Shown one piece after another: positions 43,327-54,769 of a stretch of DNA of 64,000 nucleotides (position 1 is its first letter; every line of letters starts with the position of its first letter). The translations under genes were made by a program, and so were the position numbers. The DNA comes from Histoplasma ohiense (Eukaryota > Ascomycota > Eurotiomycetes > Onygenales > Ajellomycetaceae): NCBI GenBank assembly GCA_017607445.1, contig JAEVHH010000003.1, positions 496,001 to 560,000 on the forward strand, in the 5' to 3' direction. Below the pieces are notes generated by a model. That model did no database searches, was not told the DNA's origin, and worked only from the letters and a program-made list of their open reading frames with translations.

Positions 43327-44683
43327 ATGCAGGGCTTCAGTAAGCACTTTATTTCCTTTCGCATTCCGTTCCGGACAATCTTCGATCTAGTTCCTAACTC
43401 AATTATCTAGATATGGGACGGTTCGTTCACTTTACTCCTATCCGAGGCAACAATCACATCTGTCTCTGGACTAATACATATCCAGCTATGTCCCCCCGGA
43501 CCAAGAAGGTCTCACAACTGGCAACAAGCTTGCCAACAAGCACCCCCTAGGCGCCCGCGCCCGACACTTGCATACCACTGGCGAACTTACAGTCCGTTTC
43601 GAAATGCCCTTTGCCGTTTGGTGTTCCACATGCAAACCCGCCGATAGCGTTCTAATCGGGCAGGGCGTGCGTTTCAACGCACTGAAAAAGCGCGTGGGGA
43701 ACTACTACTCAACGCCAATCTACAGCTTCCGCATGAAGCATACGGTTTGCGGTGGCTGGATAGAGATCCGCACTGACCCGAAAAACACCGCGTATGTAGT
43801 CACAGAGGGTGGGCGAAGGAAGGATACGGGTGAGTTGGACAAAGGTGGCTACGAGGAGGACGGAGAAATTACGTTACGGATACCCCATGATGTTGGCTCG
43901 GGTAACTCTACGGAAAAGGATGCGTTTTCGAAACTCGAGGGGAAAGTGGCGGATCAGAAACGGGTTATGACGGAGAAGGCGCGCATGGAGGAATTGATGA
44001 AACGGCAGGAGCGTGATTGGGAGGATCCATATGAACAGTCACGTAGACTGCGGAGGGTGTTTCGGGCAGAAAGGAAACGGAGGGAGGCTGCGCAAGGAGT
44101 TACGAAGGCGCTGCAGGATAGGATGAGTTTGGGGATTGAGTTGTTGGAGGAGTCTGAGGGGGATCGGTTGAGGGCAAAAATGGTGGATTTCGCCCCTGCA
44201 GGCGATAATGCCGTGGGTGGAGCGATTGTTCGCCATGCGATTTCGAAGCCACTATTTGAGTCCAAGTCGCTTCCGGTCACCCCTCCGGATAGAGGACGTG
44301 CAAAAAAGGAAAAGCGGCAAAAGAAACCAGAAGCTATTGCAGCAGAGCGGAAGGCGCTGTTACAGAAAGAGTTAAGTGGAAATACGAAAGCGGCTATTGA
44401 CCCTTTTTTGCTAGATGACAATTCAGATTGGACCCCTGGGGTTAAGCGGCGGAAGATGCTCGAATCTGCCTCTGGGGTGTCTTCCGGGAATAGGCCGCAA
44501 CAAGAACAGAAACACGACGGATCCGATGATAAGGATTGTCGTAATAGCAATATTCCGAACATAGTGAATATGATTGGGCCACCGCAGTTAACGGCTACGG
44601 ACGCAGATGAGGAAGCCTCCAACCCCCAACGAGTAGCATCGGCACCCCTGGTGGGATATGAGTGGTCAGATGATTCCGAATAA
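43327..44683 (+). CDS. CWC16/Yju2-family splicing factor (CCDC130-like) with a 10-nt microexon
   Basis: Three exons: 43327-43339 (13 nt), 43411-43420 (10 nt) and 43486-44683; 406 residues. The microexon restores the invariant family start MQGFNMGRYVPPD, and both flanking introns have normal signals (CTAACTCAATTATCTAG, CTAATACATATCCAG). The CWC16 domain follows: ARARHLHTTGELTVRFEMPF, CSTC zinc-binding pair, QGVRFNALKKRVGNYYSTPI, YSFRMKHTVCGGWIEI. The rest is charged coil and a disordered basic tail ending YEWSDDSE. The Yju2 branch acts in the spliceosome around the first catalytic step. The domain version here is closer to CCDC130/Yju2B than to Yju2 itself. Confidence 0.92.
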
Positions 44684-45035
44684 CTAGAATATGCTTGATC
44701 CCTTTCTTTCCTCATACTTTGGTATATGTATTTTCTTATTGTTTATTTTCCTTCAACTCATGAGATACCCCCAGTATTTTTGACTTTGGCAAATGTATAT
44801 TTAGATCAACGAATCATGAATTTCATACTTATCAATTTAGGAAACGTCTTGGATTATGACCAATCTACTTCACATCGTTATCGTACATGAAACCATTTCG
44901 TCAGTCATTTACTCATAACTAAGCTCGTCAATACTCCACAGAATATAATAAAAGCGAATCTCGTCGTACGACTCTGCAGACTTCTCGCAAGGACATGACA
45001 TACGGTCGCCAGAATTTAACCTGAAGTACAGCTCA
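44684..45035. other. Intergenic between convergent genes
   Basis: AT-rich 3' flanks of the CWC16-type gene and RRD1. Nothing else seen. Confidence 0.5.
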
Positions 45036-46687
45036 TTATTGACCAGCAGCAGGTTCTTTCGCCCAAGGAGCCCTTGTTGGAATGTTTGGGCCTGGCCCTC
45101 CTCCTGTTCCCGCCCAAGGAGCTCTAGTTGGTAGGTTTGGATCAGGTGATGAGAATTTTCCAGCAGTGTCTCTATCTCGATTGCTGCTCCACGGCGCTGC
45201 GGTTGTAGCTGTTGGAGGGGCACGCGGGGGTCTAGCTCTAGGCTGCACCGGGGCGGAGGGTGCGGACATGCCAGGGATTGAAGTGACGCCCGTGTCAGCT
45301 GCGGGCTTCGCCCAAGGAGCCTTTGTTCCATGGAGTTCTCCAACTGTGGGCTTAACGGAACCTGGAGAGGTCGTTTCGCCCGATCTTTCTGGTCTGCTGG
45401 AGAGATGAACGTACGGAGCTACTGCCACAGCCGTGGGGTCATGTTCCCAGCGGAAAAGGGAACCGAAGGGAAAATGTTGGACGACGGGAAATTTGGAGAG
45501 GACCTCGGCATTATACATTTTGATCATGCCCTAATTAATCCCCAGTCAGCAGCGTTGGATTGATATGATACTGCTGAATGAACGAAGATATAGTGGAGAT
45601 ATCATACCTTGTTTATTTTTCCCCAGCCATCTCTAATCCCCGAAATGTCGTAAAGCATAGGACTGTGCTCCCAAAATGGACCCCTTTTAACATCGTATAT
45701 AAATCCAATAGCTGAGAAATACATATTATTCTTACGTTCCTTCTCCACGATATTCGCTTTTGCCACGGTAGCTGGTTCCGGCGCGGTCTGCAATGAGCCC
45801 TCAGTAGGAGTATGGTCTGACTCTGATATTGGAGGACAGAATTGTGCAGATCCAAGGATATAAGGCAGAAAAGAATGGTCATCAAGACCCCAGACACCAT
45901 GTGAACCAGCAGGTTCGAGGGTATATGTCCTTATGAGGCGCCGAATCAACTCAAGATAACTGAATGGCCAGTCGAAGTCAGTCTAATTTGCCGAGAAGTA
46001 ATTTAGAAAACGCATTCATTTGTGCCGGGGAGTGACATACGGTTCAATGACACCTAAAACAATCCCTCTCTCCTCCACTCCAGCCCCAGCCTTCGGGAAC
46101 CCGTTGAGCTTCCATAGACAACCCAAAAAGGCCACAAAGCTCAGCTCATGCCCTGTTCCGTAATCTAGCCTCTGTTGGCTCCCAAAGCTCCCCATGAAAT
46201 AAACTATAAGCTCATCCTTCGCAGATAGCGAATCGAGGCCCTGGGCCCCGTGTCGCAGAACCTCAGGCTGTAAACATTCATCCATCAGCTCCGGCGCTCG
46301 CCGTTCCACTTCCTCGCACCATCTACGAAAGCTAACATTTCCAAAACGTCTCGGACCTGTGTCCGGAGGTACTTCATCGATTATCGAATCTATCTTCGAA
46401 AGTAGTGACTGCAGACGCCGGACGGGCTCTGAGAACTCAACCGCATTGCAGTTGAGGGGCCAGGTTTGCACACGTTGGGAACCATCTTTCTCCGTGATTT
46501 TCGAAGGGACCATGGCGCGGTTAAGTTGTAGGATGAAAGTCATGATATCCCTATAGCCAAGGGAGGTAAGGAATATGGAGACATCGCTACCCTCATTTAT
46601 TTTCTTGGAGGGGAGCTCGAAGGTATGTGGCTGTGAGGGGTCAAGGTGTTGGAGGTAAGGTGTGGAGAATGATGCCTCGGCGGCCAT
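45036..46687 (-). CDS. RRD1: Serine/threonine-protein phosphatase 2A activator (PTPA), Rrd1 type
   Basis: Three exons: 46687-46041, 45959-45608, 45530-45036; 497 residues, phases agree. The start is the ATG at 46687 (MAAEASFSTPYLQ), because no ATG lies further upstream in frame. PTPA is a peptidyl-prolyl isomerase-like activator that reconditions the PP2A catalytic subunit in nucleus and cytoplasm. Family motifs: YGTGHELSFVAFL, TYTLEPAGSHGVWGLDDH, FLPYILGSAQ, FWEHSPMLYDISGI, GWGKINKGMIKMYNAEVL, FPVVQHFPFGSLF. The C-terminal 110 residues are an extra, Pro/Ala-rich tail with a repeated [KR]APWA[KG] motif (GTKAPWAK, TRAPWAG, TRAPWAK). The tail and length fit fungal Rrd1 better than Rrd2, an inference from memory of the family. 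Confidence 0.9.
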
Positions 46688-47393
46688 CACAGGAGCATTG
46701 GCTACACGCACGGTTCTCTGTTCTTATTTTCCAGGTTGTTGGCGTCCTGGAGTACGGTAATTATTGAAGTATGTGAGTGTTGTATTTCGATGCGCTGTCG
46801 AAAGAGAATGTTGTGAACAGAGTTCCAAGCCTTGGTGGGGTTATGTTAGCTTCTAGTTTACCTTTAGTCAACATGTTCCAGCATGAGAGAATTATCTTCC
46901 TTAGAATTCTTATATCGCCTTACAATATAAAAGTCCTATATCTATCGATATAATAAAGCTGAATAGCTGTACGTATCTAAAAATAAACATATATAAATAA
47001 TTTATTACCCATACTCACATTTGTGCCCTTCCCACTAAGACATTCTATCTACGTATTAATATCCCGTGTGCACAAGGGTTGTTCTATGTCAACTGTTTTT
47101 CTCAGGCCAGTATACAACTTCCATCAGCAATAAAGGGAGATTATTGTCGGGCTTAGGTCCTGGGAAGGAGACAAAGGTAGTGGTTGTGTGACCTTCCTTG
47201 AACATCAGGTAGAAGCAACTAGCTGCAATGTTCTTCAAGTTCGGATTCTAGGGTCTTCGAAAACCCTATTGCAATACTAGAAGCCGTGAGTATACATTAT
47301 TCCCAACCAGCATGTGGCGAATTTCGCACCTGCCTCTTAACTTTGCACCTCAAATAGTAGATAGCGAAGCGAAGAAATGATAATAGTGGCGTG
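46688..47393. other. Intergenic, no supported gene
   Basis: AT-rich; upstream region of RRD1 and 3' flank of the small minus-strand gene. Nothing recognisable. Confidence 0.4.
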
Positions 47394-47985
47394 TCATCTA
47401 TCAGAGTCATCTCCGGTTTCTGAACTTTCTTCTGAGCTTGAAGACTCATCCTGATTTCCATCCGCACACAAACCAGCTTCATCCGCCAGCAGGCGGGCCA
47501 AGTGTGCGCAAGAAGTCGCAAAACTGCGTTGCGTCTTCGCTGCCTTCTTCAGCACCTTGGCCATCTCTTTCGCGGAAATAACTGCATCCTCCGCAGCATG
47601 CTCGCCGCTGTTAGTAGCTGATGGCGCCCGCGAAGTATTTTTGCCCTTGTCCTTATGGACTTTTAAAACTGGGCTGGCTTGCGCTTGATATACAGCCAGG
47701 CTCTCTTGTAATTTCGTCGTAGAGACTACGAAGCTCTCCGCTGAGGGTCTCCCGCGCTTGCGACTCCTGGCTGGTTGTAGAGAACCAGTTTTGGATTTTT
47801 GTCTGGCATCGTGGGACACCACATTTGCAATTCCAGTTACAGTAGTAATCTGTGTTTCTACTCACAAAGTAATTCGCTCGTTCCCCCTTTCTCATGCCGA
47901 AAACTGCTATAGAACCCAAATCACTTACGTCAAAAACTGCAGCGTGCGCCAGTGCCATAATGGTGACAATTCGCGCAGGCGCCAT
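47394..47985 (-). CDS. Small basic/acidic protein with AT-hook-like motif
   Basis: Two exons: 47985-47929 and 47849-47394; 170 residues. The 79-nt intron (GTAAGT donor, ACACAG acceptor) joins in phase 0 and gives one continuous frame from ATG. The sequence has a basic SRKRGRPSAES stretch like a single AT-hook core (about residues 42-52), a helical Lys-rich middle (EMAKVLKKAAKTQR) and a strongly acidic Ser/Glu/Asp tail (DESSSSEESSETGDDSD). This suggests a small chromatin-associated or nuclear protein. I do not recognise a family, and an overlapping plus-strand frame at 47894-48121 was judged a shadow. Confidence 0.5.
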
Positions 47986-48792
47986 TGAGGTATCCTTGAA
48001 GAATGGTGCAATGGGGAAACGGTACGCGCCCGCTCATACAAAACTCGCACTCAGGTTGGGCGACCTCGCCGCGACACTGCACAAGGCCAGCCTCGATAGC
48101 GGTCTTCCGCTCAGCGTTTAGACGTATGTCGATGCGGGTTTAAGCCGATCAAACAACCGGCTCCTGGATAAGCTGTTTCATTACAGCTGATGCGTCTGGC
48201 TCCATTGATAGCCGGTTAATCGCATCCACACAGGAATGGCATTTCTCCAATCGAACTTCCTGTAGGGCTTCCATCGACGATGTACCTTGGGAGTGGCAAG
48301 TGGCAAGCTATGCGTGCTTTTTAATGTCGACTGCGCCAGATGCGTGTGCTCCGGAATCGAACTGAATGGGCTAGCAACCTGAATGCTGGACAATGTTGCT
48401 GCTGGCCCTTCTACATTTCAAATGGTGCATTGTTTACCTTAAGACAGCTTCAATCCACTGTCCACCATTTCATGCAGTGATACAATTATGTGGAAATGTG
48501 GAAACACAGGTGTTCATATTCTTCTAGAATATCGCGTTTCAATGTGGTTCAGTTAGCGAATATAGACATTGAAACAAAGGTACTCCGTAGATGCGAAGGA
48601 GCTCCGTGTTGGAGCTCCAATGCTCTGAGCAGGGCGCTAGTCCATAATAGGTAGCCTAGGGCCAACACCAATGGAAGTGCAATCCCCCGCTCACGTGCCA
48701 CTGGCTCTCCTCCCCCAGATTTCCCCAACTTTGACAACCCCGATGGGAAAATGTTAACAGGAAATCCCGGCCTTTCGCTCATCGCTTAAATA
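47986..48792. promoter_or_regulatory. Divergent intergenic region
   Basis: About 800 bp between the small minus-strand gene and the Myb-like gene. No gene or repeat recognised. Confidence 0.4.
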
Positions 48793-51136
48793 ATGTCTCA
48801 CAGCGATGAAGGCCCGGGACCCCAGCTCTCAGTGGAGCTTTTAAAGTCAATATGGACCACCCAACAAGCCTCTGATTCTGAGGTCTCCTCCCATGGTGAC
48901 GACATCCCCGCAAATTTCGATGGCGGCAAACGCAAGCGACAGGACACTGAGTCGTCGCAAGAGTTGCCATCTTCGCTGTCGGGGAGCGATGATAGAGCAG
49001 TTATCCCGTTCGAGACTTTCAAATTGAAACGATTACAACGAGCGAAACGAGTGGCTAGCGAAGCAGTCAGCGACAGTCGGGGTCGAAAGGATATCTATCT
49101 TATTCCAAACACACCGAAAGCGCCGCAACGTTTCACGCGAAATTCAAGGCAGAATGCTCTACCGAAAGTCGGGAGTAATGATGATTCAGATAACGAGCTG
49201 AGCGAACAGGACAATTTAAGGGGAAAGAATGGGTATTATCGCGCGAGGCCCAATTTTACCCTACAAGTTAGTAGCGATGAGCAAGTTTCAGCTGGCGGGG
49301 AGAGTTATGATGCCTGGTCTGAAAAGGAATCTGAAGATGAAACTGAGGACGAAGAGAAATGGGATGAGGATGACGAAAGCCTACGAGCACATGAAAAGCA
49401 TGCTGAGAACAAGGAACGCGAACAACCCAAATATGCAGAATCTACCTCAAATCCCAGCACTCTGCGGCGTTCCTCCAGATTAATGGCGAAAGCTGCGTCT
49501 TTGCCCCGGTCGTCGAGGCTATCCGGCCCTCGAAGACCAAAACATGCGTTTACATCACCTATTTCTCCTGGGAGGAGAATCTTGACGAGACTAGCGAAGC
49601 AAAAGCTAAAGGGCGTGGAGGTACCGGCGTCTTCCCCTATATCTCCTTTGCGTCGGGCCCGATATTCAGAGTCAGAAATTGGGAATAGCCGTGATGCTTC
49701 TCCAACTGATAAAGATTCAGGGGATGGGAATTCCCAACAAGCCGAAAATCGTACTATTATATCCTCACCCAAAAAACCTGAGAATGTGGCAGAGGAAGAA
49801 GCAGACCTCGGTAGCCAGAACGAGAATCAAACATCTACCAACAATTCATCTGATCATCGCATTCAAATTAGACCCGGAAGTGAGCCAAATCTCGAGTTAC
49901 AGAGCGAGCACGAGAGCAAACATGGGAGCGTCATTGACGCCTCTGAATTTGAAAATGGATCTCAGTTTGAAGATGAATCTAGAGAAATAGATTTTCAAAA
50001 TACCCCTCATCAAGATTCCGATCCTGCAAACTTTTGGCCTGCCGCCACTCTTTTCGGCCAACATACCAACTGGTCCGAGCTTCTAGCAGAAACCAAAAAG
50101 CTCATACCGGGACTCCCCATCACACAAAAGAATCCTCTTTTGCGAAAATTACTAACAGCCATAATTCAAACCAAAGAGCTCTATGCCGAAACCAGGGAAA
50201 TTAGATTAGACTACCAAAAGGTTCCGGATCACCTGTACGAAGCAGAAAAATATAGTTCCCAGAAGGTTGCCGAGCACGTATCTCTCATTTTATCCAGAGT
50301 CCGTCTTGTTTTTGATGAAAACGGTGATCTTGTCACCAATAGCCGTGGCTTGGAGAGAAAACGACAAGTCGTTCATGAAATTATTTCTTTTGGTGTACCT
50401 GAACTGGTAGACGTATTGAAATCATGTATCACCGCGCACTATGTCGACCACGAACTTTCTGTTGATGGAATTAAACAGTTGACACAGCTGTTACAGTCAC
50501 TTTCCCTGCTGTGCGAAAAGATCCAGCCCAAGTTTTTCCGGCCCTACATCAATTTCGGAGACGCGCTCCAGCGCATCAGGGTTGTGTCTCGCTTCCTATG
50601 GGCAGTTTTCGACAACGAATCAAGCGAGTTACAAGCCAAGCGGCGTTTAGCAAGATTTCACAACATTCAGCAGCAGAGAAGGACCAGACCCAATCGAGAT
50701 ACGCCAAACAGAAAACGTCATCGACAGGAAATAACCTCCACGACGTCAAACGAAGAGCCGCGGGAACATATTTCCGTTTTATCGATTGATGAAGAGTGGT
50801 CGAACGAGGAGTTATCTGAAAGTCTAGACGAGCCTCCCTGGACGACGGCAGAGAGCGAAGCTCTTGTAACTGGTTTAGAAAGATATCAAGGTGACGTGCT
50901 ATTATTTCGAGACATAAGATCACACAAAGTCACCTGCAGCATGCTGACCAATATCCACAACAGGCCTCAATAGGTTTACAATGATACTTCGCGACTTCAA
51001 AGCAGAGCTGCGTGGTCGAACTATGGAGGACCTGCGCTTAAAGGCGCGAGAGATTCGAGATTCATATGTTGCTGCGATGAAGCTTGATAGCCATATGCTG
51101 GACCCTCGACGGTGGGGTTGGCTCTTGGAAATTTAA
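48793..51136 (+). CDS. Large acidic protein with C-terminal Myb/telobox-like domain
   Basis: Two exons: 48793-50890 and 50964-51136; 756 residues, joining in phase as RYQG|LNRF. Residues 1-410 are disordered and acidic, with basic SRLMAK/SSRLSGPRRPK patches. A helical domain follows from NFWPAATLFGQHTNWSELL (about 415) to FDNESS (about 615). A second disordered linker leads to the C-terminal Myb/SANT-like domain: WTTAESEALVTGLERYQG, then RFTMILRDFKAELRGRTMEDLRLKAREIRDSY, positioned like the third helix of telobox Myb domains (RT-x-DLKDKWRN in those). An internal helical domain plus a C-terminal Myb recalls the TRF/Taz1 layout. A DNA-binding, perhaps telomere or rDNA-related, role is inferred only. 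Confidence 0.72.
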
Positions 51137-51312
51137 CGACGCTGATATTTTATATCATTTCGGTGCTATTTTGCGCAGACATTTTTCTTTCCATAGCATG
51201 TGTGTAATGGTTTTTTTTCACATGTCCATAGCTTCTACCCTTTCGAACTGATGTATGTTGGGTGCAAAGGACTCACCGCGACGTACTATTATATTGCGCT
51301 GCAATTTAGAGT

Positions 51313-51349
<37 letters not shown>

Positions 51350-54300
51350 ACGGGCCACGGCTTATCGCACAAGCACAGGCACTATCACATGGATCAATCA
51401 AAACCAAATGAAGCGCTCTAACGAGAGTTGGCTACGCTCACAACAAGCTCGCTTCCGTCATATAACTTGTTATCTTCTATTCGTTGTCTCAGCCGCTCAA
51501 CCAGCAGCATAGCCAAAGCCACAATCCAGCATCGCCTTCGATTTTGTGCTCAGATGTCAAATCACTCTCATGCATCCCTCAGGAACGTTCCAGCGTTCAT
51601 TTCCGTCAGCGCTCGAACGCTATGTATACTTGAAGTATGGGCTATAGTGCGAGTTACGTCTGATTCCTCACAGACATGGGATCATGGCCAGTTCGCAAAT
51701 GCCAAATATCGGAAAATTCTTTGTTTTTACTACTCTCCTCTATGGTTCAGATGCTCTGGCGGGCAGCGGTTTGAGGCGCGATATACATCTTGAATTGGCT
51801 TTGTGGAAAAAATATTGTAACTCCCAATGAACTGCTCGAGGTGGGATGGAGTAAGAGGAGTCGATTGATGACCAAAGAGGGTTGTGCCAGCGGAAGCACT
51901 TTGCTGTATCGAAGAGAAAAACGTATTGAGGAGGGGAGTGGGAAGCCAAAAAACGACCAACTCCCAGTCATTGAGCAATAGAAAAATATCCTTAGCACTT
52001 TTTATAGAATGAAGGTTTCGTAGCTGAATCAGTTTGCCAGTTAATACTGAGAGGCTGTTTACTTTCAAATGTTCATTAAAACGCTCATTTCTTCTATTCT
52101 AAAAGTCCAGGGTCACAAAAGCAGGGCAGAAATGGGACAAAACTTGTGGAGCGTGATAGAGCAGAAAGCATGAAAATCCACACATAGATTTGTTGTTGCG
52201 GTGACGAACAGAGATACGGAAGACTTTGTGGGGGTGGAGGAGGGTGGCAGCTATGGCTGTGTAAATATACCTTCATCAGAACGGTAAATATAACTAGTTT
52301 ACTTACTATACTTCGAATTACCAAATACATTATCAGGCCAGGTGGGACTTCATCTGCCGAAATCCTGTTTACGAATTACAGCTTTGGGCAGCCGAGTTGA
52401 ACAGAGCCCCGGCTCAAACCAGCCCCTATCTCAGGTCCTGGATAGTTAGCATTGCCGGCGCGCTTGTCGGCAGGCCCGGTTACTGTTAGCCGGGTCGCTT
52501 CGTCTCAGAACAACTCCCCCAACAGACTGCGATATCCTACCACAGTAAGTGTTAAAATTTGAGTTGCTATTGCTACAGAAGGCTGGAATAAATTCCTGCA
52601 TGAATAGTTTCACTGACGGCACGTAGCTCTGAGTCAAGCTCATTGAACCTTGGGCGCATGAAGGCGCTTCATACGGCGTTTATTGTAAAAAAGGTACTGC
52701 GCTCCAATACAACACATCTTCTCCTTTCTCATTTCATTGTGGATGATGTGATTCCTCGGGGTGGGGCGATCACAAGTGAAACCCTTTAACATGTCCTGAG
52801 CTTGCCATATTTAACTAAGCGACAGACATTTTTATGAAGGCTACTAAGGGCTGAAAGGTGTAGGTGAAAAACTTCATCTCACAACCGACTAGCCAAGATC
52901 CCGGATGAAAACATAAAACCGATTGAATCAAAGGCATCTAAGATGTTCAACCTATGTGAGCTTACTTATGGAGGAGCGGAGAGCCGGGTGGTGATAATGG
53001 GGGGTGGTGTCGCAGAGCCAAGATTAGCGGTGTATTTAACTAGGCGCTTGGAATCAATACGACAACCTCTCGAAATGAGATGTTCCAATATGCCATGCTT
53101 TCACTACTCGTCTGCTGCGTGGTAAACGGGGTATCGTAGCTGTAGGGTTATCGAGTATTTGAGAATATATAAACTTATGAGCACACATGCGTGAAGGGTT
53201 GAGTATATCGTAATGGCGAAGCTTCCGCCGCAAACAGCCCTGATCAGCGGACGGGAGATTTTATTTAACCAGCAGCAGGAAAGAAAGCAGCCACACAGAG
53301 GCGACAATGCACTGATACAGCAGATATGAGCAAGAGCGACATTCCACACATGTCCCTCTCGATCGCCATTCTTAACATTCCTTCCTCTCCACCGCCGACG
53401 ACATGCCAGATCCATGCCCAACGCCTCATCCAACCGCCCAACAACGTGACGGCCACTAATCCATCGTGAACGAATTCTCTGTCTCATAAAAATCACTAAT
53501 GCAGCCGTTTCAGGCATTGCTCATCTCATGCCTGCTCAAACCTCAGACTCTTGCCGCCCCCGCCCTGCCCCATCTCAGCGAAGATCTGGGGCCGTCTGTT
53601 GGTGCCACGATCGTCCGTTTTGTTTGATGGAGTTACATACATGCACATCCATCCTTCCATACGTACATCTATCTGTACATATAGTTGCTTCTGCGTTGGC
53701 CACCGTTGTTGGTTAACAAGCACTAGGGCCAAGTGGGGTGTTGGGTTTGGTTCCGTTATTCGCCATCTTGCCCCCCCGTTCTAGTCGGTGTCTTGGGATG
53801 GATGAGATGAGTTGCGGCCCAAGGAGTCCAGGTTTGACTCGAATTATCTGATCCGATGACTTCATCTGGGATAAATACCTATTTTATTTTAGCTTTTCGG
53901 TTTGGTTCCCCGGTTCGCGTTTCGGTTCGACGTCGCCAGGAACCATGGATGCGTTTTGTTTTGAAGAATAATGGCAGCCTCAGGTACGCGTACTCAGGGG
54001 TGGTGGTGATAAATTCCTGTCCTCAACATCTGCATCTGGGATATTGGGCATCTTTGTCTGGACTGGCTGGATGAGGCTGCCGGCTTGAATCAAGCATAAC
54101 TAACCCGCAGGCTCAGCTTCATCTCAGCCTGTAAGGGGAGTGGTGTTATGGTTCAGATGAAACGCTCTTGGTAAATGCTGGAAGGTGCTTCATTTGCACA
54201 GTAGATCATTGTGAGAGATTCAATTGCCCTGCCTGTAGACAGTATACACACTCCTGTTCGTCCGTATGTCGCTGTCTCTTGTTGTTCGTTGATAAGAGAC

Positions 54301-54769
54301 CTTGCTCAGCGTCAAGAACATCCTCATCCGCCATGTCTAGATTCTCCATCTGCATTTTACATATCTTCTTCTGTCCACTAGTTAGCGACTGATTGCTGAA
54401 CTATTAAACATTGACTATTCCCATTCTCTCTTTTCTTTTTCCTTCTGTTCTCTGCGCTTCCCGTGACTGGCGCTGACACTAATCCGAACTTTGGAGTCCA
54501 AGCTGTCTTCTCTCCCTTTTCTGCTCCACCTCTTTTTTCTCCCTCTTTCTCCTCCCCTTCAACTCCGTCCGCTCTTCTATTTCCTCTCCTATCCTCTGCT
54601 TTCAATTCACCCTCATGCATTGGTTCTGACTGGGAGTCTCACCCCCCGCACTCCAATAGCCCCAGCCAATCGTCCTCCTTTCGTTCCCTTCCTTCATACC
54701 CCAACGAAGCTTGGACCCCCTGATTCTTCTCACCGACGCCCAAGCGTCACTCCAATCCATCCACACAAC
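51137..54769. other. Large gene-free interval with microsatellite
   Basis: 3.6 kb without a supportable gene. A (TA)n tract lies at about 51316-51345. The last few hundred bases before 54770 are strongly pyrimidine-rich (TCTTTTCTTTTTCC, CTCCTCCCCTTC blocks) and represent the promoter and long 5' leader of the coiled-coil gene. Confidence 0.5.

Noticed and set aside
47894..48121. Plus-strand frame of 75 codons overlapping the small AT-hook-like gene
   Set aside because: The opposite strand has an in-phase intron and a longer, compositionally structured protein.
54491..54769. In-frame extension of the coiled-coil protein upstream of 54770
   Set aside because: The extra 93 codons are a pyrimidine-rich, Pro/Ser/Leu-biased leader with no coding look; the ATG at 54770 has the better context and begins an acidic Ser/Pro head.
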